64,000 nt of DNA from NCBI RefSeq assembly GCF_018398315.1, contig NZ_JAHBRW010000003.1, positions 186,001 through 250,000 of the forward strand, in the 5' to 3' direction. The notes under the pieces were generated by a model. That model made no database searches and was not told the DNA's origin. It saw only the letters and a list, made by a program, of their open reading frames with translations. The stretch comes from Chelatococcus sp. YT9 (GTDB lineage Bacteria; Pseudomonadota; Alphaproteobacteria; Rhizobiales; Beijerinckiaceae). Every line of letters starts with the position of its first letter. Within the stretch, counting starts at the first letter, position 1. Below, piece after piece: positions 36,658-46,092 of this stretch. The translations under genes were made by a program, and so were the position numbers.

Positions 36658-37251
36658 TCAGTCGACTCCATAGCCAAGATATTCGCGAAACCTGTTCTTC
36701 ATGAACGTGCCGTCGCGTGGCGGAAACGTGCGCGGCAATTCCTCCGAAGAGATCTGAAGCCGTACGAACCGTGGACCAATCGTCGTGCTGTGGAGAATCT
36801 CCCGGTACGACTCGATGTCGGCCAGATCCGAGATATCGTCAGTCCTTGCAAAACCTGCGGCTTCGCCAATGCTCGCCAGATTTACACCAAGGCCGCTGTG
36901 ACTCCTTTGCATTCCCGTTTCACCAAAATGGCCGTTGTCCAACACGGCGACCGTTAGATTGGCGGGCTTTTTGACGGCGATGGTCAACAATCCGCCAATT
37001 CCCATCAACTGCTCGCCGTCTCCCGTGATGGCGACCACTGGACGTTCAGGTTGGGCGATCGCCAGACCCATAGCAACCAAGGCGCACCCGCCCATCGCGC
37101 CCCACAGATAGAAGTTCCCGTCGTGGTCCCCCGCAGCAAACAAGTCATAGGTCGGCGAGCCCAGGCCGGAGACCGCTAGGATGTCTCCGCGGTTCTTGAG
37201 AAGTTCGCTGACCGCCCGGCGACGGTTCATGGCGCCCATTTGGCTTGTCAT
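36658..37251 (-). CDS. TPP-dependent decarboxylase, beta (catalytic) subunit
   Basis: This subunit of about 197 residues has the TPP-binding fold of ComE/sulfopyruvate or phosphonopyruvate decarboxylase beta chains. The diphosphate-Mg motif is recognisable as AITGDGEQLMGIGGLL followed by VLDNGHFGETG. The start ATG at 37251 overlaps the alpha stop (TGATG), indicating coupled, equimolar synthesis. Together the subunits should decarboxylate a 2-oxo acid with an anionic substituent to an aldehyde, which would feed the neighbouring ALDH. The substrate is not defined by sequence. Confidence 0.85.
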   Translation of the reverse strand: MTSQMGAMNRRRAVSELLKNRGDILAVSGLGSPTYDLFAAGDHDGNFYLWGAMGGCALVAMGLAIAQPERPVVAITGDGEQLMGIGGLLTIAVKKPANLTVAVLDNGHFGETGMQRSHSGLGVNLASIGEAAGFARTDDISDLADIESYREILHSTTIGPRFVRLQISSEELPRTFPPRDGTFMKNRFREYLGYGVD

Positions 37252-37802
37252 CACTTTGTTTCCTTCCACTTCTTGCGACCGATCATGCGCTGCGAGATCA
37301 GCACTGCTATCTGTTGATTTCCGTCGAACGCAAGCGCAGTCGCGGCCGAGATTACTTCGCCCGCTTCTTCGGGTCGATCGAGGCGGAGAACGGTTGCGCC
37401 CATGGCTTCAAGCACTACCGGCGTCGCTTTCCCCATGGGCACCTGCCACGGGTTAAACTCCGCCCATTCGCCACGCATTGTCACAAGGGTAAGGAGTGGA
37501 AAGCGGCAAGTGTTCATCAATGAAAGCATGTTGATGCAGTTTCCGACACCGCTCGACTGCATCAGTAGTGCGGAGCGCTGTCCGCCTAGCCAAGCACCGG
37601 CACAGACCGCAATACCCTCTTCCTCGGTCGTCAGTACCGATGTCTGGATTTTGGGGTTCTCATGCGCAAGCCGGATAAGCCTGGAGTGTCCGGCATCGGG
37701 CACATAGGAGACCTGACGAACGTCGGCGTCTTTCAACGCTCTGTATATCTGGAACGGCCAGTCCAGTTCGGTTGAAGCGTCCGAGGGCGTGTTTGCGTTC
37801 AT
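37251..37802 (-). CDS. TPP-dependent decarboxylase, alpha subunit
   Basis: This 183-residue pyrimidine-binding subunit is ComD-like. The conserved TPP-activating Glu is in VLTTEEEGIAVCAGAWLGG, followed by LLMQSSGVGNCINMLSL, typical of sulfopyruvate/phosphonopyruvate decarboxylases. It precedes the beta subunit with a TGATG overlap. It is transcribed away from the ABC-transporter operon across a shared 385-bp regulatory region. Confidence 0.86.
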   Translation of the reverse strand: MNANTPSDASTELDWPFQIYRALKDADVRQVSYVPDAGHSRLIRLAHENPKIQTSVLTTEEEGIAVCAGAWLGGQRSALLMQSSGVGNCINMLSLMNTCRFPLLTLVTMRGEWAEFNPWQVPMGKATPVVLEAMGATVLRLDRPEEAGEVISAATALAFDGNQQIAVLISQRMIGRKKWKETK

Positions 37803-38186
37803 GTTTCACTTCTCAGTTTCGACATTTACGGACGCACACTATAGATGCGTCGGCCCCCTCACTCTTCGCATATGAAACAACCTGCCATGCCGTTGTTTTA
37901 TGGCTGAAGGAGCGAAACTGCAGAGCACGCGCCCACGGTGCCTGAAAAGCCGTAGGCTAGGTTTCCGCATGACCAGGAAGCCTTCAAGTCGCGCTCGTCA
38001 GACATATCGTCTTCAACGAGTGATTTTCAGTTTTGATGCCGCTCGGCTCACAGCTATAAAACCCCGGCATACCTGCTATTTTGTCATTCGGCTCGTCAAT
38101 TGGGGGGAAGCTGGCAACAATGCGGGTGCCAAGGAGGCTCGCAGTACCGTTGCATCCCTCTTGCGGCGGCGAGGGAGGAGGATCTC
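37803..38186. promoter_or_regulatory. Divergent regulatory region (decarboxylase / ABC transporter)
   Basis: About 385 bp between divergent units. A strong Shine-Dalgarno GGAGGAGGA ends the region in front of the binding-protein start. No repeat with clear symmetry was identified. Confidence 0.35.
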
Positions 38187-39266
38187 GTGAAGAAAGTTTG
38201 TGTAAGTTTGCTCGCGGGGGCGGCTTTGCTCGCCAGCATGGTCGCGGGCTTTACCCAGGAAATTCCCACACCGACTGACACAGCGCGACTGTATGAATTG
38301 GCGAAAGAGGAAGGCACGCTGACGTTCTATGCTAGCGGCCCTGCGCAGGCCATGCAGAGCTTCGCCGACGCCTTCAGCGAAAAGTATCCGGGCGTTTCGG
38401 TCGATGTGGTTCGTCTCAGTTCCCCTCAGCAATACCAGCGCTTCACCCAGGAATCGGAAGCTGGGCAGCATCTGGCGGATATCGTCATGCTCGATCCGAT
38501 TTCGATGAAAAACCTGATCGAGGCTGGTCATATCGCCGATTGGGCGGTGCCGGAGGCGGATGAGCTTATCGACAGCGCCCGAATGGGCACCTATGCCTAC
38601 ACGCCATACTATTCGACCAGCGTCATTGCCTACAACGTGAACAAGGTCACGCCTGAGGAGATTGAGATCCTCGGTCGGGACTGGAAGGGCGTGCTCGATC
38701 CACGCTTCAAGGGACGGTTCGCGGTTTCGGATCAGGTCTGCACGCCGTGCTACGGCGGCCTACACATGTTTCTTGATCCCGCCAAGAAGGACGAATTTGG
38801 CGAAAAGTTCCTGCACGAAATCGCCGCTCAGCACCCCAGAATCTATCCCGAAGTGAACTCTGCGCTTGATCGCGTCGTCGCGGGAGAGCATGATTTCTTT
38901 TACCTTGCCTGGGAGTCGGGCGTTAGCATCCTGGAGCAGAAGGGCGCTCCGATCCGTTGGCTACAACCTTCGCCTACCCCGGTTATGCTTGTGAGCGGAT
39001 GGTTCGCGGTTTCGAAATATGCGCCCCATCCTAATGCTGCTCGGCTTTTCATGAACTGGTGGATTAGCCGCGAAGGCAGCAAGATTCAGCAACAGCTTTA
39101 TGGCGCAGCGCCGACTTTCAAGAACGAACCGGATATACGTGAGTTCGTGAAAGAGCCTTGGTACCAGCCTGTTACTGAAAAGTACGACATCGATATCGTT
39201 CGGTGGGAAAAAAATATCGGCAGCGACCTGAAGCTGTTCGGCAACATCATTCGCAGCCAGAAATAG
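38187..39266 (+). CDS. Iron(III)-type ABC transporter substrate-binding protein 1
   Basis: This periplasmic binding protein of about 359 residues is of the FbpA/AfuA-like class. The GTG at 38187 is chosen because GGAGGAGGA lies just upstream and the next residues form a signal peptide (KKVCVSLLAGAALLASMVAG). The fold-defining start is LYELAKEEGTLTFYASG; a CTPC pair at mid-protein is matched by CATC in the second binding protein and probably forms a disulfide. Such proteins bind iron(III) or organic anions. The catabolic context favours an organic acid. It is the first gene of the transporter operon. Confidence 0.88.
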   Translation: MKKVCVSLLAGAALLASMVAGFTQEIPTPTDTARLYELAKEEGTLTFYASGPAQAMQSFADAFSEKYPGVSVDVVRLSSPQQYQRFTQESEAGQHLADIVMLDPISMKNLIEAGHIADWAVPEADELIDSARMGTYAYTPYYSTSVIAYNVNKVTPEEIEILGRDWKGVLDPRFKGRFAVSDQVCTPCYGGLHMFLDPAKKDEFGEKFLHEIAAQHPRIYPEVNSALDRVVAGEHDFFYLAWESGVSILEQKGAPIRWLQPSPTPVMLVSGWFAVSKYAPHPNAARLFMNWWISREGSKIQQQLYGAAPTFKNEPDIREFVKEPWYQPVTEKYDIDIVRWEKNIGSDLKLFGNIIRSQK

Positions 39267-39347
39267 CCGAAGAAAATTGATCCGCCCGTGCTTGTTGACA
39301 TAGCGCGGGCGGATTCGCGCGGCGCTAAGTATTGCAGGGACGAGACG

Positions 39348-41039
39348 ATGAAAAAGCGAATTAGCACGTTCGAAGTAAGCTGGTTGGCGCTCGGCCTGAT
39401 CCTTTTCGGGGTGGTTGTCGTGCCACTACTTCTCGTGCTCAATTCAGCGTTTTATTCTGAAACAGACCTTGGCCTGTCGACGGAACGCAGCTTTCAAGCG
39501 GTCATCAATGTCTATGCCACGCGCGAGTATCTAACGTACCTAGCGAACGCGCTGTTGTTGGCCTCGGCAGTCACTGTTGCCGCAACCGTTGTCGGAGTGA
39601 CCATCGCGATCTTGGTCGCACGCACGGACATCCCCTACAAATCCGCGATCGATCTCTTCGTGACCATGCCGATCTTCCTTTCGCCTCTGACCGGACTCAT
39701 TGCCTGGATCTTTCTGGGATCGAGCGGGTCCGGGTACATCAACCTCGCGATCCAGTGGGTTACCGGATCCAATTTGACGCCGATCAACATTTGGTCGTTC
39801 GCCGGTGTCGTCTGGATCATGTTTCTATTTTTCTGTCCGTTCGTCTATCTGTTCACGCTCGGCAGTCTTCGGTCGATGGACTCATCCCTCGAAGAAGCCT
39901 CTCGCATGTCAGGTGCTTCGGTATTCACGACCCTGAGACGCATTACGCTCCCCATGTCGCTGCCCGCGATCTTTGCATCCAGCCTGCTGGTCTTTATTCT
40001 CGCAGCCGAGATGTACACAATCCCCGGGTTGATCGGGTCGAACGCCAATTTTACGACGTTGCCGTGGCAGGTTTACAAAGACACGACAATGTTCCCGACC
40101 AAACAGGCGCACGCGGCGGCTGCGGGCACTATGCTACTGTGGATTGCCCTGATAGGTGTCTGGGTACAGCAACGCATTACGCGCGTTTCAGAGCGTTACA
40201 TCACCGTGGCCGGCAAGGGCTTTCGCGGCAACCCACTTAAACTTGGATCGGCCAAGTGGCCTGCTCTTGTTTTACTCGCCTTGTACATCCTGAGTGCGGA
40301 CATACTGCCATTCGGCACGCTGCTGATCGCGTCCTTTATGAAGTACAGCTCGGTCGACTTCTTTGCCGATAATCTCTGGACGACCAAGCACTACTACGAC
40401 ATATGGAATTTGCCGAAGCTCAGACTGTCTCTGATCAATACCGCCGTCCTGGCAGTGATCACGGGAGTCAGTTGCGTCGTATTCGGCCTGCTGACGAGCT
40501 ATGCCGAAATTCGCAGGCCGAGCCCTGCCACCAAGATGTTGGCATTCATCGGAGTGCTGCCGGTAGCGGTCCCCGGGCTCGTTTATGGCCTCGGCGTCAT
40601 GTGGACCTATGTCCAGACACCGCTCTACGGAACAATATGGATCCTGTTTCTCGCCTATGTCGCAAAGTTTCTGCCTTACGGGATTCTTGTCAGCCGATCC
40701 GGCATTCTCCAGATCCACGGCGACCTGGAACAAAGTGCGCGAATGTCCGGCGCAACCCAGATGCAGGCGATGCGGCACATCACGATGCCTCTCATCAAGA
40801 TCACGCTGATAGCGATACTTTTCTTCGTCATGATTATGAGCATCAAGGAGGTATCGGCGTCGATTCTATTGGCTACGGCGAAGAACCAGGTTCTTTCGGT
40901 GCTGACTTGGGCATTCATCGACTCGGGGAACTACCAGCTCGCGTCGGCTATTGGCGTCGTACAAACTGTGATGATGCTCGCACTTGTATATTTGACCCGA
41001 GTTATCTTCCGCGTGAAACTTGAGAATGCGATTGGCTGA
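39348..41039 (+). CDS. Fused ABC permease, iron(III)/spermidine type
   Basis: This 563-residue permease has two fused BPD_transp_1 domains and about 12 membrane segments. Each half carries the EAA loop that docks the ATPase: EASRMSGASVFTTLRRITLP (first) and EQSARMSGATQMQAMRHITM (second). I use the ATG at 39348; the earlier open codons are unlikely to be translated. It lies between binding protein 1 and the ATPase and is the only permease in the cluster, so it may be shared by both binding proteins. Confidence 0.92.
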   Translation: MKKRISTFEVSWLALGLILFGVVVVPLLLVLNSAFYSETDLGLSTERSFQAVINVYATREYLTYLANALLLASAVTVAATVVGVTIAILVARTDIPYKSAIDLFVTMPIFLSPLTGLIAWIFLGSSGSGYINLAIQWVTGSNLTPINIWSFAGVVWIMFLFFCPFVYLFTLGSLRSMDSSLEEASRMSGASVFTTLRRITLPMSLPAIFASSLLVFILAAEMYTIPGLIGSNANFTTLPWQVYKDTTMFPTKQAHAAAAGTMLLWIALIGVWVQQRITRVSERYITVAGKGFRGNPLKLGSAKWPALVLLALYILSADILPFGTLLIASFMKYSSVDFFADNLWTTKHYYDIWNLPKLRLSLINTAVLAVITGVSCVVFGLLTSYAEIRRPSPATKMLAFIGVLPVAVPGLVYGLGVMWTYVQTPLYGTIWILFLAYVAKFLPYGILVSRSGILQIHGDLEQSARMSGATQMQAMRHITMPLIKITLIAILFFVMIMSIKEVSASILLATAKNQVLSVLTWAFIDSGNYQLASAIGVVQTVMMLALVYLTRVIFRVKLENAIG

Positions 41040-41132
41040 TTGCCGACCCGCCGTGGGAACATCGCAATCCTATTCCACCAGAACAAGCACGATACTGTTG
41101 ACGCCCAGAATAGTCTGCTAGGAAGTTAAGAT

Positions 41133-42197
41133 ATGACAAGTGTCAAAGTTAAAAAGATGTTCAAGAACTACGGCGCCTTTGAGGCCGTCAAAGGTATCGA
41201 CCTTGACGTGGAGGAAGGTGAACTAGTGGTTCTACTTGGACCAAGCGGATGCGGCAAGACAACGACATTGCGCTGCATCGCGGGGCTGGAAGACGTGACT
41301 GGCGGCGAAATCCTGCTGGGCAGTGAAATCGTATCCTCCGCAAGCCGATCGCTGCCACCGGAAAAACGCTCCATCGGAATGGTCTTTCAGTCGTACGCGG
41401 TCTGGCCTCATATGACGGTGGCACAAAATGTGGCTTACGGTCTGGGGCTGCGCGGCGTCGACGCCAAGAGCGCCAGTCGCCGTGTCAACGATGTGCTCGA
41501 TCTTGTCGGCTTGAATTCCTATGGTGATCGGAGCGTCAGCAAGCTCAGCGGTGGTCAGCAGCAGCGTGTCGCTTTGGCGCGAGCCATAGTGCTTGAACCG
41601 AAAGTCCTGCTTTTCGACGAGCCGCTCAGCAACCTCGACGCCAAGTTGCGCGAGCGCATGCGCTTTGAATTGCGCAGTCTGCAAAAGCGTCTAGGTATCA
41701 CATCTGTGTATGTCACGCACGATCAGCAGGAGGCCATGGTCATCGCCGATCGAGTCGTGCTGATGAATGGTGGCGTGATCGAGCAGATCGGCTCGCCGAT
41801 GGATATCTACAACAAGCCGCGCAGCAAGTTTGCGGCGGAGTTCATAGGCCTGACCAATGTGTTCGAGGGAAAAGTTGTTGGGCGTGCGCCGACGACTGTG
41901 GATGTCGAGCTTGGCACTGTGCTGGAGACAATGCAGTCGGGCTTCGCAATAGGCGCCAAGGTTGAGGTGGTCTGCCGGCCAGAGAACATCCGGATTTCAA
42001 CGTTGCCGATCCAGGGACCGAATGTGCTCCAAGGCGTCGTTTCCAACGTCTACTTCCTGGGGAACATCGCGGAGGTCTTTGTTCAAATCGGAACCTATCA
42101 GGTCCGCTCCCAGATCAGTCCGCCAGAAATCTTCGAGAACGGTCAGACGATGTGGGTTCAACTTGAACCAAGCCGGACGATCGTTCTTGGTAAGTGA
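41133..42197 (+). CDS. ABC transporter ATP-binding protein (FbpC/PotA type)
   Basis: This 354-residue ATPase has Walker A GPSGCGKTTTLR (about residues 36-47), the Q-loop in GMVFQSYAVWPHMTV, signature LSGGQQQRVALARA, Walker B LLFDEPLSNLDAKLR and the switch His in VTHDQQEAM. The C-terminal TOBE-type domain (about 240-354) is typical of iron and polyamine importers. It completes the binding-protein, permease and ATPase operon. Confidence 0.94.
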   Translation: MTSVKVKKMFKNYGAFEAVKGIDLDVEEGELVVLLGPSGCGKTTTLRCIAGLEDVTGGEILLGSEIVSSASRSLPPEKRSIGMVFQSYAVWPHMTVAQNVAYGLGLRGVDAKSASRRVNDVLDLVGLNSYGDRSVSKLSGGQQQRVALARAIVLEPKVLLFDEPLSNLDAKLRERMRFELRSLQKRLGITSVYVTHDQQEAMVIADRVVLMNGGVIEQIGSPMDIYNKPRSKFAAEFIGLTNVFEGKVVGRAPTTVDVELGTVLETMQSGFAIGAKVEVVCRPENIRISTLPIQGPNVLQGVVSNVYFLGNIAEVFVQIGTYQVRSQISPPEIFENGQTMWVQLEPSRTIVLGK

Positions 42198-42225
42198 CGG
42201 TCTGGATCGCCATTATTCCGGTTGC

Positions 42226-42630
42226 TTATCCTTGCTCGGAGGGCGGCTGCATAAGTTCGACACGGACGCCATCGGGTGTCCTAATGAATGCATATTGCTG
42301 GCCGTTCACAAGTTTGCCTGGCTGTCCTTCAAGGCAGGCGCCAAAAGAAAGCAAACGCCTCAATTCTAATTGAAGGTCAACAACGTCGATGCCAAAATGT
42401 TCAAGGCCGAGATGAATGCCATTCGGCCCATCCGGGAGGCTTTCGCCGTATCGCTCGCCAGAAAAGTTTACGCGGAGGGCACCGTCTTCTGTCGTGCAGC
42501 GGATGAACCGCTCTCCAGTGCTGCGTGACTCATCGCTGACAATCGAAAAGTTGAATGCCGAGATAAACCAGTCCGCCGACCGTTTCGGATCTCGGCTCTT
42601 GACATGAAGATGGTTGATACGAAAAGGCAT
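42226..42630 (-). CDS. Glyoxalase/VOC-family protein
   Basis: This 134-residue vicinal-oxygen-chelate fold protein starts with MPFRINHLHVKSRDPKRSAD, giving the first metal-ligand His, and ends with FIRTPDGVRVELMQPP, giving the Glu ligand. A central HLGLEHFGIDV supplies further candidate ligands. The ATG at 42630 is the family start; the upstream open frame is not conserved. It lies about 75 bp after the MDR gene on the same strand. It may be a lyase, isomerase or ring-cleavage enzyme. Confidence 0.8.
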   Translation of the reverse strand: MPFRINHLHVKSRDPKRSADWFISAFNFSIVSDESRSTGERFIRCTTEDGALRVNFSGERYGESLPDGPNGIHLGLEHFGIDVVDLQLELRRLLSFGACLEGQPGKLVNGQQYAFIRTPDGVRVELMQPPSEQG

Positions 42631-42703
42631 TGTTCCTCCTGGCGCGGACCGGGCGGGCATCGAAGCGAGCCGAACGGTTCGCCCCGTCCGAAATGCGACA
42701 CTC

Positions 42704-43708
42704 CTAGAGCCGAATAACCAACTTTCCCGTGTGATCTGACCTTGCGAGAGATGCGTAGGCTTCCTGCGCCTCGTCAAACTCGAATGTCCTCGCCACGATG
42801 GGGCGAATCTTGTGAAGCGCTAAAGCACGATTCATCGCCTGGAACATTTCGACGCTTCCAACCGTCATTCCAAGCAGCCGGATTGCGCGCGGGATCATCG
42901 GACGTGGATCAAAATCGTTTCCGGCGTCTAGGAATCCAACCGTGACAATTGTGCCGCCAACCCTCGCGGCGCGAATAGAACGTTGCAACGTACCTGTACC
43001 GCCGACCTCGACCACGACATCGACACCGCGTCCATTGGTGATACGAGTGACCTCACTGTCCCAATCGGCTGTCTCCCGGTAGTTGATGATGTGGTCGGCG
43101 CCCAGATGCCGCAGGCGCGCGGCCTTTTCGATTGAGCTGGTGAGGTGAATAACCTCGGCACCCATCGCCTTGGCGAATTGCAGGGCGAAGACGGACACAC
43201 CACCACTTCCTTGAAGAAGAACGGTTTCGCCCACCGACAGCTTGTACGAATCCGCCAGGGCGTTCCACGCGGTCAAGGCAGCACACGGCAATGTCGCCGC
43301 CTCCTCGAAACTCATATGGTCGGGAATGGCGACGATCGTCTCTTCGTTCGCAACGAATAGCTGGGATAGTACGCCGTCCACTGTGCCACCGAGATTCTTC
43401 GCCCGCTTTTGGGCGGTAATCGGGCCTTCCCGCCAATCCGGATAAAAGGCCGGCGAAACCCTTGCTCCTATGGGGAAGCGTGTCGCACCCGGTCCCAGGC
43501 CGACAATCGTGCCCGCTCCATCGGACATCGGCACAAGCCGCTTCATATCAGTCCTGTAGTCGTTGCGAGCGACCACAAGGTCCCGGTAGTTGAGAGCTGC
43601 TGCATGAATTTCGATGAGCACTTCCCCCACCCCCGGCACGGGGTCAGGACGATCGCCAGCGTGAAGAGCGAGATCGCCAGCGGAAGGGTAAAGTTCGTAC
43701 AGACGCAC
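42704..43708 (-). CDS. MDR-family NAD(P)H-dependent quinone reductase/alcohol dehydrogenase
   Basis: This 334-residue medium-chain reductase has the N-terminal GroES-like domain (EVLIEIHAAALNYRDLVV) and a nucleotide-binding fold (VLLQGSGGVSVFALQFAKAM). The catalytic zinc ligands of true alcohol dehydrogenases are not apparent, so it is more like quinone or enoyl reductases. It reads divergently from amidohydrolase B across about 210 bp and precedes the VOC gene. Confidence 0.88.
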   Translation of the reverse strand: MRLYELYPSAGDLALHAGDRPDPVPGVGEVLIEIHAAALNYRDLVVARNDYRTDMKRLVPMSDGAGTIVGLGPGATRFPIGARVSPAFYPDWREGPITAQKRAKNLGGTVDGVLSQLFVANEETIVAIPDHMSFEEAATLPCAALTAWNALADSYKLSVGETVLLQGSGGVSVFALQFAKAMGAEVIHLTSSIEKAARLRHLGADHIINYRETADWDSEVTRITNGRGVDVVVEVGGTGTLQRSIRAARVGGTIVTVGFLDAGNDFDPRPMIPRAIRLLGMTVGSVEMFQAMNRALALHKIRPIVARTFEFDEAQEAYASLARSDHTGKLVIRL

Positions 43709-43919
43709 CGGTCACCTCCATAAATCCGCGTCGATCCCGTTTATCCGAGCAGGAGATCGGCACCAAATCCGGTCAGGCTAGTCCTCCCTAGAGTAAGTCA
43801 ACAATACAATGCCGGCATACCGGCTTTTGGACGATTCTCCTGCAAAGCGTCTCGCAATCGTCGTTAGGTCGGCGACTAGGGGGCTCGATCGTTGATCGGG
43901 AAAAGCAGGAGGATACCGC

Positions 43920-44744
43920 TTGTTTGTAATCGATTCGCAAATCCATTGCTGGGAGGAGTCGGCCGAGTTTCCTACTCCTGATTCCGCCAGAGCAAACCAC
44001 GGCGCCGAGCATACGGTAAGGCAGGCACTTGCGCGCATGGACGCAAACGGTATTGCACGCTCGATCCTCGTGCCGTTCGGGAGTTGGATCAGCGACGCGA
44101 TGAAGAACAGATATGCTCTCGATGCGGCGGCAAAATATCCGAACCGTTTCGCCGTCATGGGCCAATTCGAGTTCGACCTACCAAACGCCGGTGAGGCCTT
44201 GGCGACTTGGCGGCGAGACGGAATGCTGGGCATTCGGCGTTACTTTCGCTTCTCTGCGAAGCCGTTGCAGGAGCTTGACTGGTTCTGGCGGGGGCTCGTT
44301 GATCACGATATACCGTTCATGTCAGCTGCACCTAACAGGATGGCGGCCTTCGCGCCGGTTCTCGAGCGATTTCCGAGTCTCCGCCTGATCATAGACCATG
44401 CGGGCCGAGAACCATTCGATCTTCAGGACGAGGCGGTTTGGGCGGATCTGAACGATACGCTGGATCTGGCGCGGTTTCGGAACGTCTCGATCAAGGTGTC
44501 GTCGCTGCCCTGCTTTTCCAGCGCCCCCTACCCGTTCCCGGTCCTGCACGAGCCGATTCACAGAATCTACGATGCCTTTGGCCCCGACCGGATGCTCTGG
44601 GGCAGCGACGTGACCCGGCTGAAATGGTCCTTCGAGGACAACATGCGCCTCTTCACGGAAGCGTTGCCCTTTCTCAGCGACGAGGACAAGCAGTGGATCA
44701 TGGGGCGATCCGCCGCAAAAGCCTGTCGTTGGGAAATGACATAG
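43920..44744 (+). CDS. Amidohydrolase-2 family TIM-barrel protein, copy B
   Basis: This 274-residue paralogue of copy A (32990-33820) has the same landmarks: DSQIHCW, GMLGIRRYF, FMSAAPNRM, LIIDHAGREPF and MLWGSDVTRLKW. Most family metal or catalytic residues are in the same places. Translation appears to begin at TTG 43920, directly before the conserved FVIDSQ. It is followed by binding protein 2, the CoA-transferase and the PrpD-like gene. Two diverged copies in one cluster suggest two related substrates or successive steps. Confidence 0.86.
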   Translation: MFVIDSQIHCWEESAEFPTPDSARANHGAEHTVRQALARMDANGIARSILVPFGSWISDAMKNRYALDAAAKYPNRFAVMGQFEFDLPNAGEALATWRRDGMLGIRRYFRFSAKPLQELDWFWRGLVDHDIPFMSAAPNRMAAFAPVLERFPSLRLIIDHAGREPFDLQDEAVWADLNDTLDLARFRNVSIKVSSLPCFSSAPYPFPVLHEPIHRIYDAFGPDRMLWGSDVTRLKWSFEDNMRLFTEALPFLSDEDKQWIMGRSAAKACRWEMT

Positions 44745-44775
44745 TCCAATGAAGCTTATGGGAGGAGTTGCAAAG

Positions 44776-45864
44776 ATGAAAATGAAGAACCTATTGACTG
44801 CGGGAGCTTTGCTTTTGGCGGGAGCGATCAGCGCGGGCTCGGCTTCCACGCAGACCTTCCCTGATCCGAAGGATGAGGCAAAGCTGTACGAACTCGCCAA
44901 ACAGGAAGGGACCGTCGTCTGGTACAATGGAGCGCCTTCCGCCGCGATGCAGAATATCGCCAACGCATTTATGGAGAAATATCCAGGCGTGACAGTCGAA
45001 GTCATACGCCTCGCTAATCTTCAGCAATACCAACGATTTACGCAAGAGTCGGCGGCCGGCCAGAATGTCGCCGACCTCGTCTCGTTGGATTTCGTGTCGA
45101 TAGGATCGCTCATCAAGGACGGCTTGCTCGCGGAATGGACCGTCCCGGACGCCGACAAGCTCACTCCGAAAGCGCGCATGGGCAGCAGTGCCTACTCGCT
45201 CTACTATCAGGACGCGGCGATCCTCTACAATCCGAACAAACTCACGCCTGAGGAGATCGAGAAGCTGCGCGGTAATTGGGAAGCAGTCCTTGACCCGGTG
45301 TTCAAAGGTCGCATCGCGGTCACCGACCAGAGGTGCGCAACCTGCTATACGCTTACCCATATGTTCATGGACCCAAAGCTCAAGGATCGGTTCGGACCGG
45401 AGTTCATCAAAGCCCTCGCGACACAGCAGCCGTCCGTTTACTCGGAAATCAACATTGCGATCGACCGCATCGTCACCGGCGAGAAGGATCTCTTGATCTC
45501 GGTTTGGGAAAATGCCGCGTCGGCGAAATGGGAAGAAGGCGCGCCGGTCCAATGGACCCATCCGTCACCTAGCCCTCTCGGCCTGATCACTGCATGGAGC
45601 GCCATTTCGGCAAAGGCGCCTCACCCGAATGCGGCGCGGTTATTCCAGAACTGGTGGGTCAGCGAAGCCGGCGGGACGGTTGCGCAACAGAAGTTCTATG
45701 GCGGTCCGACGACGTTCCCCACCGCGGTCGATGCTCGCGCCGTGGTCAAGCAGCCCTGGTATGACCCGATCACGGAGCGCTACGAGATCGATCCTGCCCG
45801 CTGGCAAACAAACTTCGGTCAGGACATGGACTTTTGGATCAACACGCTCAAGGGCGCCAAATAG
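44776..45864 (+). CDS. Iron(III)-type ABC transporter substrate-binding protein 2
   Basis: This 362-residue protein starts from the ATG at 44776, preceded by GGGAGGAG. The signal peptide is MKNLLTAGALLLAGAISAGS. It is clearly related to binding protein 1: LYELAKQEGT, LQQYQRFTQES, a CATC pair matching CTPC, and SAKAPHPNAARLFQNWW. No permease or ATPase follows it. It probably delivers a second substrate to the upstream transporter. Confidence 0.87.
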   Translation: MKMKNLLTAGALLLAGAISAGSASTQTFPDPKDEAKLYELAKQEGTVVWYNGAPSAAMQNIANAFMEKYPGVTVEVIRLANLQQYQRFTQESAAGQNVADLVSLDFVSIGSLIKDGLLAEWTVPDADKLTPKARMGSSAYSLYYQDAAILYNPNKLTPEEIEKLRGNWEAVLDPVFKGRIAVTDQRCATCYTLTHMFMDPKLKDRFGPEFIKALATQQPSVYSEINIAIDRIVTGEKDLLISVWENAASAKWEEGAPVQWTHPSPSPLGLITAWSAISAKAPHPNAARLFQNWWVSEAGGTVAQQKFYGGPTTFPTAVDARAVVKQPWYDPITERYEIDPARWQTNFGQDMDFWINTLKGAK

Positions 45865-46092
45865 CTGCGTCTGCCGCCCCGAAGGACTTTGTTTATTTCT
45901 GCTACATTTCCGGCGGTCGCGGTTTCCAATTCCGAGGCCGCCGATAGTTTCTTAGGGCGGTCCTCGGCGTCAGAATGCGTTCGCATTTTGCTATATCGCC
46001 CTTCGTGAAATCGGAATGGCAACGGTCTTTTGGATCTGACTATTGAACGCTGGGCCAATGAAGATCGGGCTTGAGAAAGGCGTGGAGACACA

